64,000 nt of DNA, from contig JARCOQ010000016.1 in NCBI GenBank assembly GCA_029207755.1, forward strand, positions 8,666,501 to 8,730,500, written 5' to 3'. Below, one piece after another: positions 50,082 to 62,200 of the stretch; position 1 is the first letter of the stretch; each line of letters opens with the position of its first letter. The stretch is from Chamaea fasciata. Taxonomy: Eukaryota > Chordata > Aves > Passeriformes > Sylviidae. The position numbers were made by a program, and so were the translations under genes. The notes under the pieces are model-generated. The model saw only the letters and a list, made by a program, of their open reading frames with translations, was not told where the DNA came from and searched no databases.

Positions 50082-50238
50082 ATGAGTCAGTTTTTCAGTA
50101 ATGTTGAGCCAAACATTATTGATGATGAAATGGTACAGAAAGCCATTGAAGAGAAGTGTCCAGAGGACCTTGCAGATCTTGCAAGACAGGAAAATATTAA
50201 CGTCAAGGCTGTGACAGAGCTACAACTTAGTTTTAAAA
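50082..50238 (+). CDS. DRC3: DRC3 coding exon 1
   Basis: It encodes MSQFFSNVEPNIIDDEMVQK to LQLSFK plus one base (52 codons + 1). The exon begins at 50,065 after the acceptor CTTTAAG; the 17 bases to 50,081 are 5' UTR. The donor is AAA A|GTGAGT. Confidence 0.94.
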
Positions 50239-53200
50239 GTGAGTATCAGAATATATGCATATTTTCCTCTTCTTTTGCTAGAAGGTAATAGAATAAGTGG
50301 GTAACTGGCAATGAGGCAACCATTATTAGCTTGAATTTATTATGTGAAAATTAACGTCTGGACTTTTGCTCATACCTGTACAAAGGAGCTTCTTCAGAGG
50401 GAGCCGGGTGCTTTTACTGATGGGTAACTTCAAAACTGCTTCACTTCCCACTCTCACTGTCACTGCTGTTCTCATTTAACATTTATATTGTGGTGACACC
50501 TACAGGCCACAGGCCTGTTGGGCCCCTCAGCGGCCAAATCCAGCCCTGGGCAGATCGTGTCGTGGCTGGTGATCGTGTGAGAGCTGTTTGGGAGATTATG
50601 GTGATTACAGTCCAGTCTGATGGCATTCTCTGGTCATCCATAGCATTACCATGGCTTGCCTCTTACTGTCAAACCTGTTGTAAATTTGCACTCAAAAAAA
50701 AAATGAAAAGGAAGAACATTTGGCTCAATATTTGAGTATTTGGGGGAGGGGGTAATTTCACAGGCAAAATCTACTGTTGATTATTCTTTGTGTGCTCCAG
50801 TAAAATAATATGTGTATGAGTTGATTTTCTTAGAAAAGACTCCCTTGACCTGATCCTGCATAGATTTGTTTGCAATTACAAAATCCAGAACTGTGTGAAT
50901 ATTTTGTGAGTGCAATTCCTTGGTTTATGGTGCCCTCACCAAATAAGGATAGCAGGACAGCAGATGAAATCTTCTGGGAAGCAATTGCAGGGGAAAGAGA
51001 AATGGGAGTGAGAATGTTCTGTATTTCCTGTCACCTTGGTCCTGATGCTTTGCTGTGGTGACTAACGGCCTGCCCTTGTGATTCTGTTTTTGGAGGAAAC
51101 TAAATGCAGGGATATTGATTAGTTCTAAACTGCAGCCTTCACAGAAAGAGTAGAATCCAACTTCCTCTCCTGTGATGAGAATCCTGGGAGCAGGAGAGTC
51201 ATTTACCAAAGCAGGAGCTGGGCACCGCTAGACTGCAAATGCAGGGAAAAGCAGAGTCTCATCCTAAACCTCCTGCTCGGAGCTGGAGAGGAAAATGAAG
51301 GTCAAGGCCTTCTAGTAGTGGATTCATAAAGCCACTGGAGTGCAGGGCCATAGTCAGCAGCCCCTGCACGCCTCGTTGGCCTCGCTGATGAGCAGCGTGC
51401 ACTGGTGCAGGACACTGAGGTTAAGTGGGCTGCTTCATTGAAATCTCGTCCAGCCAGTGCACCTCTGAGCTCTCCAGGGCACTCATCACACGCTGAAAAT
51501 CCTTTTGGAGGCAAGACTGGACGTGTTTTCCTTGTGCAAGGCAGCGTGTCTGCTAAAACGATGCTGTCTCACATGAAAAGCAATTTTCTTTTTTTTTTTT
51601 TTTTTCCTCTTCCTGTGGCTTTAGGCATCCTGCAGATTGCTAATCTGTGGCCATTAGAGAATCTGACTAAACTGCAGCTGGACAACAACTTCATTGAGAA
51701 GATAGAAGGTCTGGAGAGTCTGGTTCACCTTTTATGGCTTGGTGAGATACAGGCAGAGGAGGGTGGATGTCTTCACAGGTGCAAAGCAATCTGTGATAAA
51801 CCAGGACGTCACCTTCCTTCTCAAACACGACTGATAGGAGCTTACCCTGGGAAGGCTGTCAGCTGTCTGTGTGTCTCCTTATTTGACTGTCAAATGTCAA
51901 AATGCCTGAGTATCAGAGCTGCAAAACAATCCTTCAAATGTTTAAAAACTGGGTTTAATACATTTGGTGTGGCAGGAACAGGAAGCTGAGGTTTCAAGGT
52001 TGTTTCCAAGGTTTGTATTGTGTTTAGGGCTGACTTTCAGGAATATTTATGGAAACACCCCTGTGATTTAGAAGCCTGCATTCTGTTTTCAAAGCTGCTG
52101 CAGGCATTCCAGAGCCTACAACCCATCAACTTTACCCCTATATCCTTAAGGGCTTGGTGTCATCATTGTCCCAAAGAGTGCCCATCTTGTAGCCTAGTGT
52201 GACTGCTTGCAGCTACACAGGTGCACAGCTTAGAGCATTCCCTGGAACTGCAGCCTCATTGCTGGCTGGAATTCTAAATATATCCTCAGCATGCAGGGCT
52301 CCAGCTCTTAGGCACGTTGTGAAATGTCTAATGGGTTCTTCCACCCAGTTGTCTGCACTGTTCTGCTCACAGATGACTGATGCATTTGTGAATCACCAAC
52401 TGATCAGTGTAAGCAGAGTGTTTGGAAGCACACTCACATATTTTGTTTGCCCAAAGGCTGCAGTGGTTCAGACTGCTGCTACACAAGTGTCTCAGCCACC
52501 CAAGAGACCTCATAAACGGTTTTTGGACTCTTGGCTTGTTCAGTAGTAGTCCAAGGGCAAATCCTGCCCTTAGTCATGGCGAGTGTAGGTGTTAGGAGAG
52601 ATGTTCTGGCAGGGGAAGAGAATATTTCAATAAGTGAAACAGCTAAAGTGAGCCTTTGCATAACTCCACTGATGTGGAACTGCCATATCTTGGTCCTGTG
52701 GGAGTGACCACAACTGTGGCATTGGTGTGGCAGGACAGAGTCTGCGAGAAACAAGACAGTGTCAGATTTATCACAGAAATCCCCCTCTAAAGGCATTTCC
52801 CCCCGTCTTGTTTTGTGTTTCCCCATAAAACAGAAGTCCCTTTCAGGCTGTGTATGTGGACTCTGCATGGACTAACTTCAGCTTTTCTTCTCATTTAAAA
52901 GTTGCACAGACCATTGCAAGGAGGAGATGGGAACAAAGGATGATTTAATGCTGAGCCTTTCCTGTGGGACATGGACCATCCCTGAGAAAAATCTGTACAT
53001 AAACTGCTACATCCAGAGCTAAAGGGCAGAATCGGGGTGTTCTCCAAGAAATAATTTGATGTTTGATTTCTAAATTCTTCCCCAGACCTGTCCTTCAACA
53101 ATATTGAAGTAATTGAGGGCCTGGAAACTCTTGCCAAACTGCAGGACCTCAGTCTCTACAGTAACAGAATATCTAAAATTGAGCACATGGGCACATTGCA

Positions 53201-56200
53201 AGAGCTGCAGATTTTCTCCATAGGGAAGAATAACCTGACCATTCTGGAAGATGTGAGTGTTCCCTGCCTTTGCAAATATTCCCTTTTGAAGGATCAGATA
53301 TTATAAAATGGGCATTTGCCATCGTGTCCAAACCCCTCCTTAGGTGATAAAATTCTCCTTAGGATTTCTAAGTAGTCTGAGCTATGGTTTTGGTCCTCTG
53401 GTGTTAAGTGCTTACTGCAGCCATTTTTCTTGTAGATTATTGACTCATGGGGGCCCAGTTCTGTGACTGCTTTTAGCCATGTTAAATTCCTATTGGCTCC
53501 CATGAAAGCTACGAAAGGAATAAGTGGCTACATATGAGAAAAGGGGGGAAACAAGGATTTGCTTGGGGTTCTTTTAAGGGCATTTTACCAATTTAGGACC
53601 TGTGATTTGTGCATCCCAGCTGTCTTCTCTCTTCACCCATTGTCTAGATATTCCCAAAGTGAATTTAAGCATTTCCTTTCCCAAACCATTAGAAACTCCT
53701 AATTGACTCTTGTGTGAATTTGGCAGCAGAGCAGAATACATATTGCAACTCAACTGTAATAAAAGCAATAAATTCCAAGGCTGTGTTTCCCCAGCACAGG
53801 GAAATACAGAGCTCTTTCCCTTTCGCACAGGTTGTCTGTCTCAGGAGATTAAAAAACTTACGGACACTGAACCTCAGTGGGAACCCCTTCTGCAGCAAAG
53901 AGCACTACAGGCTATTTGTTGTTGCTCATCTTCCAAGCCTGGTGTATTTGGACTTCAAGCTCGTGAGACATTCCACGGTGAGATTTCTGCATTCCCTGAT
54001 TGGGAAATCAGGCAACAGCATCTTACAGAGCCTTTGTTGGTGTGCCAGCAACATTCCAGCACCGGGGGCAGGTTCCCTGCAGAAATCAGGCTCACAGAAA
54101 CACACAGTGTTTATTCTGCTTCCACATAACAGCTGTGAACCTGTAGGCCAAATTCTGTCAAATCTGACAGAGAGGTAGAGGTGTCAGAAGCATGATGTCT
54201 TCACAGATTTTGTGAAAATCAGCAGCTGTGTGTGGGAGAGGGGCCTGGTTCGTGTTGCCACAGAGAGGCTGCAGTGTGAGTGCAAGTCTTCTTAGAGAAT
54301 CTCAGAGGAAATCAGTCTTGAGACATGGATCCAGGGGGAAGGAGCCTTGGTGGTCCTGCTGCTCACAGAGTGGTTTGTTTCAGTAGCAAACTGACAATCC
54401 AGGCAAGCAAGTGCCTGGATGCACTTCCCACTTTTGATCTCTAAGAACAAGACACTTCATCCTCACCAGTAACCTGTGGAACTGCTTTATCATCCCAGGG
54501 CTCAAAGGAACAGAGTTAGTTCAGAGTTAGTTCTTTTTTTTTTTCTTTTTTTTTTTTGCAACCTAAGAACATGATTAATTGTAAATTTGCTTGGCACAGA
54601 GCAGGAGCTGTACTTGGAATGTGCATTGCTCTTACTATAGGACTGGAAGGGCTTTCCAGGTCATGGAATGCAGTCCCTGCTCATCAGGGACGTCAGAGAA
54701 TTGCATACTTAAATTTGTCAAGCTTCAGTTTCAAGCTAATGAGGTTCTTGCCCCTGGTACTACCTTGCCATCCACTCCTCCAAAGAGCCTTCTCCACCCT
54801 AGAAAATGTATTAACCTCGCTGACTGATCAAAGTGGAGCTCAAATTCTAGAAGTCAAAATAGAACTTCCTGCTAAAAGAGGAGAAAAAAACCCCAACTCT
54901 AAAGATGAGAATATGAAGAGAGAATAGCTTCCTGGGAGTGAATTATCTCACATGCATTGAATGCAGAAACAGAGCAATATGCTAGCAAAAAATGGGATGA
55001 GGATTAGATTAGAAACTTCATAAGTAGTTTAATAAAAAGCCCAAGAGGAAATTGAGATGCAGATGCCACTCTGGTGCATGTTCTAGAAAGATCACTTCCT
55101 TATGCCCAGACTCGTTGAGCAATGTTGGATAATCTAATACAAATATTTTATTTATATTTCTCAGAGAAAAGCTGCAGCTGTAAAGTATCAAGATCTTACT
55201 AGGCCATTGGAGGAAGAGGAAGCTCAGGTCCTTGCTCTGCAGGAGACAGAAGAGGCAAAGCAGAAAGAGCTGGAGTACCAGCAGGTAAGTTTTCTTTGGC
55301 TGGTTGTGTATTGTCTCAGGAGAAAGAAGCACAACACATATTGACTTGTCTTCTCCCTGCTTGAAGATTTAATGAGAGGTAAACATCGACTCTGCTAAAA
55401 CTAAGGCTGGGATTAATCTCTGATCTCTGAATCTTGTCTTTTGGATGGGAACAGGAACTGCTGTGGAATACACATGACATGGGGGAACATAATTCTTTGG
55501 GCTGAACAATGAAACTACAGATAGGGACCCTGCAAAGCTAAATAGTAAATCATACCCAGGGCGCTTATCAGCCTGACGTGAGATTAAGAAAATTACAGGT
55601 CTGAGGGAAATGTTAACATTTTCATGGTGAAGTGACTTTTTTTTTTCTCCTTCACACTAAGTTAAGCTTTTCATTAGTTTTATGGTTAAACTCTCCAGGA
55701 CTTTCAGAGATCACTGTAGTCCTGTGACTGGACTGAAAGCAAGACCAGGTGGAATGGTGCTTTCAGTTGTTGCCTGGCTCTGTTTTCCAGTCCTCTAGAA
55801 GATCAGAGCGGCTTAAGTTTAGTGTTTTAGTGCCAGGGAGGATGCCTGCAACCTTTCTCTTTGTTCCTCCCCAAAGTTCACCGACTCCTTATCTGAAAGG
55901 CTAAATAGCCTTGCAATTAATGTTTGTGGTAAAGTCTTATTCTGGCAACTGGCACAGGTTGCCCAGAGAAGCTGTGGCTGCCCCATCCCTGAAGTGCTCT
56001 GGGCCAGATTGGATGGGGATTGGAGCAACCTGGGAGAGTGGAAGATGTCCCTGCCCGTGGCCGGGGGTTGAAACTGGATGATTTTATGATTCTGTGACCT
56101 GATAGAAGATTAAACAGTGTTTTCTATCCATAGGCTACAGAGTTGTAGCAGCAAAGCCCCTGGGATGGGTTTCACTCCAGTTGCAAGGTGCTTTCATGGC

Positions 56201-59200
56201 TTAGCTGGCATTTCTGCTGTGTTCGTGTAACTGTGTCTGCACCAATGTTCTGCTGCTGCTGAGGTACTTATAGGAGAGACACATCCTGAGGACTGGCAGC
56301 AGGCTGGCATCTTTATTTTACTTATTTTGCTCTGTTTCTCTTCAAAGACAGCCTTTGTTGAGCACCTGAATGGATCACTCCTGTTTGACAATCTGTATGG
56401 AGAGGACAGAGAAGTTGCCGAACTGGCTTCCATCCCTGCAGTGGACGACCTGCAGCAGGCATATCCTTCCTGGGTTTGAAATACCTACAGCTAAAAGGTA
56501 ATGCCTTGAGTTAAGAAGGAAGTACATCCACAGGGATTCTTCATCTGTTGCTTTTGTCCAGAGCTGAAAACTACATTGATCTAAGATCTGAGACAGTCTG
56601 TGTTCAATTTTGGAATGGTACCAAAAATTACACTGCAAGGCTGTGAGACCACTGACAGCTTTAAGGCTTGATATCTTGTGAAATATGAGGGCTCCAAACA
56701 AATGGTTTATATTACTGGCAAGCTGGCCAGCCCAGCTTGAAACATCCCATTTGTAAAACCACTCGTTTCTATCCCCAACAGGTCATGAGATCCCAGCGTT
56801 TTAAATTCTCACTGTTGTAATTACCATATTCCTTTTCTTTCCCTTGAATCAAACAGGATTTCTGTAGCCTCCTTTTCTGACCCTTCAAGAATCAAGACTT
56901 TGTGCGTTCTTTAAGTCTGGAATCCACTTAAAGTTTAAAATGAGCTGGAAGATAAATCTCTGTCGGTTAGATTGTAAGAGCACAGTCGCTAAAATCATGT
57001 TGAAATTGAAGTGGTAGGAGATAGGAACAGACTAATCAGAATGATACAAGTCGCATATCTCACAACCTGCCAGAACTGGCAACGTGAAGTTTCCAGGCCA
57101 GCACATTTTTCTGATCATTGCTCCTACACGGGGGAGCAGAAAGCAGACACTTTTTTTTCTTTTTTCTCTTCTCATTCAGATTAATAGAGGATTGTCAAGG
57201 CCAGTAACTTGACCTTCCTTAAAATTGCATTACACTGTTGGGGAAAAATGCATCACAGCTTAACTACAATAGAGTCCAGAAACAATTCCATTGCCAAGAT
57301 AATAGCAGAAGAAAAATTGACGTTATTTTTGTGATGCTACCAAGTCAGTAGTTTATTCTGTGCTCTGGCTGTGGGCTCCAGAGCTGTATTTATTAACTAC
57401 ACAGGCACTGTATTCACACTTGTGAAGACAGATAGGGTTGTAGGCTTCCTTCTGCTGCTGTGTCAGAAGAGTCAGACAAGTGAATGTATTTTCTTCTCTT
57501 CCTCAAGGCCTTTTTCCCCCCTCAAGTTGCCACAGATTTCTCCATACCCTCAAGGCAGCAAAATCCTATGCATAAAACGTGAATGGGTGACCCAGTCCTG
57601 CCCCAGACAGAATATTTGGCAGCTCCCAGCAAGAACCACAGAGTTTACATAAAAGTAGCTTGTAGCTCTTGTTGCTCAGATTTGCGGAGGCAGAAGGAAC
57701 ATAACGTGTTGCTCCACTGAACAAGCTAAAAACCTTGACTCTGCTGTCACATACAAGAAGGAGTTTGTCTTAGTTTCTGAGAACCTGTATAACTATGGAT
57801 TGCAAGAGTATGAAAAACGAGAAGCTGAAGTCTCTAAATTCTACAAAAGATTCAATGAAATTCTGACAGTCAACCAGCAAGAAAGCAAGAGAATAATCTC
57901 AGACTTTGAAAGTCAGAACCAAAGGGTAATGTTATACTTTTCTTTGTTTGATATGTGATTTCTCTACATCCTATACCAGCTTTTAATTGTGCTGAAAATG
58001 GGGGTAGCTCTATTAAATATAGAAAAATTGTTCTGGATTGACAATGTTGTCATGGAAATCAGTACTTGATCCCTAATAGCAGAATCACAGAGTGGTTGAG
58101 AGTGGAAGGGATCTCTGGAAGTCATCTGGTTCTGGTCAAGGAGGACCACCCACAGCAGGCTGCCCAGGACTATGGATATCTCCAAGGATGGAGGCTCCAC
58201 AGCATCTCTGGGAAGCCATCCACTGCTCAGTCACTGATATTTCCTTATGTGTTTTTTACAACACAAATTTATACAAAGAAAAATAGTTCTGTTAGCTAAT
58301 GTCATTGACATAATCTGGAAAGTTTTTAAATACTTTATGTAGGAAAAAAATGGGGATGGAAATTTCTACCCTTTGGGCAAACTACAACCAGCTAACACAG
58401 CCTTTATCTATACTGGAAATTCAGTGTAGAACAAAATTAATACGTCATAATGTTATCATCTGTAAGGGTAAAAGTCCTTCAAAGGTTTACAAAAAAATGT
58501 GGCTGAACAGGGGAGAGTTTTAACTTTTTTTTTCCCATCCAGAAAAGTCACCAATATTTAAGAAAATGGAAATGCTCAACCTTCCTTTTAGTATAAATAT
58601 TTTTTATAAAGTTGATTTTTAAGATAGATAGATGCTTACTGCTACTCCCCTTCTTTTTGAACCCTCCAATAACTCTTCCTTCATTGACAAACCAGGAAGA
58701 AAAGGAAAGAAATTGCAGGACATTCAGTTTATTTTCAAGTAATTTTCTGCTTCAGTTCATTTTCTCAACAACAGCTCAAAGAACTATAACCAAAAAAATT
58801 AGAGAAAGTTATTTTAATGTATTTCTAGTCCTTCAAAGCAGAAACTCTCTCTTTTCGTTCTGCTCAACTACAGCCACCCATTGTGGCTGCTCAGGGCGTA
58901 GCTTCTAGCTGGATCCCTTTCTAACCATGTATAATAGATGGATCATGATTTTGTTTCCACGGGGGGAAAAAAAATAGGGGAGGGCTAAAGCCTGGTAACA
59001 CTGTCAGCTGAGAGAGCAAGTCCCTGACAAGTGACACCAGCAGAGTCACGAGTGCTGGCTCCTGCTGGAAACCAGGTCACTTTTATTTCAGTGCCTGTCA
59101 CAGGCTGATGGCTGCTGAGTCACTCTGCTCCCGGAGCCTTGAACCTTGCTGACTCATGTTGGAAATCTGCATCTACAGCTCTAGGAGCTGGCAGCACTAC

Positions 59201-62200
59201 CAGAGTCACAGAACTGCAGAATTGTTTGGGTTGGAAGGGACCTTAAAGATCATCCTGTTCCAACCGGAAGTTTGATATGAGTGTTCGGTTAACTTGTGCG
59301 TGAGTTCTCACTATATCTTCCATAAAAAACTCTAAACCAGCGAAACAAACCCTGCAAAACCTACAAAAACAAAGAAATGGCGACAAACCCCAAAGAAACG
59401 CAGCTGAGGCCAGATTTTACCCCTTCACCTCTGTCTGCCCTACAGGCTCAGCTATGGATTGGGCAGCAAGGGGTGACAAGGGGGAATGGCCTTAAGTTGA
59501 AGGAGGGGAGGCTTAGATGGGATATTAGGAAGAAATTAAATTAAATATTAGGAAGAAATACTTCACTGTGAGGGTAGGGAGGCCCTGGCACAGATTCCCA
59601 CAGAAGCTGTGGCTGCCCATCCCTGGAAGTGTCCAAGGCAAGGCTGGACAGGGCTTGGAGCCACCTGGGATTGTGAAAGGTGTCTCTGCCCATGGCAGGG
59701 AGTGTGACTGGATGATCTTTAAGGTCTTTCTCAACTCAAACCATTCTGGGATTCTGTGACTCTCTATAAACAGGACACAGGGGTCAGCGTGCCAGTTTTC
59801 ATATAAATATTAGACGAGTTGCTATCAAAACCAAACAGTGTTTTAACATCATTTCCCCATCATTTGAAATTGCTGGAGGAGTTCAAAAGGCACAGAGGTC
59901 CCAGCAGATTGCAGTCTGTGAGCTGCTCTTAGTGCTGTTTGTCTGTCTGTAATCCTTTCATGTAAACTTGGGTAACCTGTAAAATCACTCTGCTCTCTGA
60001 AGTTGGTTACGGAGGATTAAAGGCCTTGAACTTTGAAGTTATTGCTCCCAGAGGTGCAATTTGAGTGGTTCTGGAGCCTTTTGAGCCTCCTAACTTGTTT
60101 ATGTTAGAGAAGAAGACACCTTGCTCTCCCCTTCTCCCTTTTAAGACTGCAAAGTTTGGGTAATCTACCCCATTTCCAGACACAAGCCTTGGCAGAGGTT
60201 TTTAACAGAATTCTTTATTTCACCCCATTCCATTCCCTCTCAGGAGAAGTGGATTAGACATAATAAAACATATATAAGGCTACAGACACTTGGTCCCAGT
60301 TGATTGTTAACTGATTTTAAACAGACTTGAAAATAACACATTCAGCACAAGAGGATTTTTTTTTTTCATCCAAGAAAACATAAATCTTGCCTGATACAAA
60401 ACTGACGTCAATACATAATTCTGAAGGGCAATAAATCCTTGCTGTAAGAGGAAAGCAGGCAATGATAGGTATTCCATATTCAGAATACTAAATCCTGACC
60501 CTACTAGAAGTCAGTCAAGATTCTCCTTGGCAGGAAGTGGATCAGGATTTAGGCCTGTGTTCCTTTCTCTGAAGCACTTGTTAATTTCTTCTTCACAGCC
60601 AGCAGTGTCAAGAATTAAATATTGTTCTCTTTTTTTTTGCTTGAAATGAAGGGGAACCAAAGTTGGAAGCATTGAAGGAGCAAAGTCTTCTGCAGAGTGG
60701 AGGATGAGGAAGAATTTTCCCAATCCCCCTGCAGTAGCAAACCTCAGCACTGTTGACTACCCGCTATGTAAATCTAGAGACTTCCCTGAATCATCACATT
60801 TCATTTCAGCTAATCAGCAGCAGGAACTTTTCTCACACACGTAACGAGTTAATTAAATTGTGATGGAGTGCTGAACACAAACTATAAGTAATTCATGTAT
60901 CTCTGTGTTCAGAGACTGGATGAGCTTTATCAGGTTGGGAGTGATGATATTGCTGAGTCTAAACGAGCCCAGGGCGAGGAGGACGTCCATCAGCTGTGGG
61001 ATGCACTCATGACCTTGGAAGCGCTGGTATCCAACGACCTGGAGGTGAGATCCAAGCTCACACCTGTGAGACCTCACAGCCACAGCATTGGGGGGGTCAC
61101 TTCTCTGTCACTGCAGCCATGTGTAGCAGCTTACTCACAAAGAAGGAGGCAGAGGACTTCCACTCAGGAAAATGTCTTGTCCCCATCTTATTCTTTCTCT
61201 GCTCAAAGTTAGGAGGGTGAGATCATGCCTTGGACATTGATACCTTACACCAGATTTCTGTTTCTCAGAGCAGAACACAGTACGTCCATCACATTTATCC
61301 AAGCTGGTTTCCCACACTTTAGAAACGGAGGTTGTGCAATCATTTTATAGGTCTGCACAAGTTGCTGCATAGCATGGGGTATGCATTTGGAATTCTAGAG
61401 GTATCATTCTTTGAAGCTGATCTTTGCTATAAGATTACACACATTCTTGCTCAGCTTGCTGCATTTGCTTGCATAATAGCTGCCTTTTCCTCCCCAGACT
61501 TTTCCTCAAAAACTAGGGCAGGGCTGCTGATGTGCATCTTCATCAAAGGAAAAAAACCCAAAGTAATCTGTTTAAAAATGAGCAGGCAGGAGCTGTGGCC
61601 TGTGTGCAGCAGTTTACTTTTGTGAGCATGGATGGCAGAAAGCAGCAGCTCAAAATGGATCCTGACTGCATCAGGATTGTGCCTTTTTAGTGTTTTCTGG
61701 GTTGGCCCTCACCTATCTGCAGTCACTTATGGGATGAGCAGAAACATTTCTCCCTGTGTGCCCTGCTGGATTTGCAGGATTCAGGTACCAAGACATTTAA
61801 ATGAAACACTTCACAGATTCTCCATCAGCCATTTCTGGGAGAGGGAATAGGCAGCAGCAATTTTAATTTCTGAGTACTAAACCAGAAGCTGCAGTAAAGC
61901 CCAGGCAAGGGTTGTGCTTCTGAGAAGAGGCTTTTCATACAGACAAGGACAAGGAGGCTGCAGCATGGCAGAGTGTGGGAATACAGCCCTCTCCAGGCAT
62001 TGCTTAGGTGACGGTAACAAAGGCTCCCCTGGCTTACTCCAAACACTGGGTAAAGGTAGTATTCAGTCAACTTCCCTCTAATAAGCTGATTCTGTCCCTG
62101 AAGAAAGGAAGAAAATCTTGCAGCACTTTGAAAACACTTTAAATGCTCGAGGCAGTTGAGTTTCTGACTGTGCTAATAACAGCAGCGAGTCCAAATTACA

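Larger units (their letters stand above)
57926..60912 (+). other. DRC3: DRC3 intron after coding exon 7, 3.0 kb
   Basis: It holds three CR1 pieces (58,080-58,235; 59,206-59,265; 59,460-59,764) and T-rich runs. No missing exon is expected, because the protein alignment across it has no gap. Confidence 0.8.

Noticed and set aside
51405..51989. 194-codon frame including DRC3 exon 2
   Set aside because: Only 51,625-51,741 is exon. The rest is intron read-through, past clear acceptor and donor sites.
56348..56479. DRC3 as a pseudogene, because exon 6 seems to run into TGA without a donor
   Set aside because: A U12 AT-AC donor at 56,461 and a matching branch and AC acceptor restore the frame exactly.
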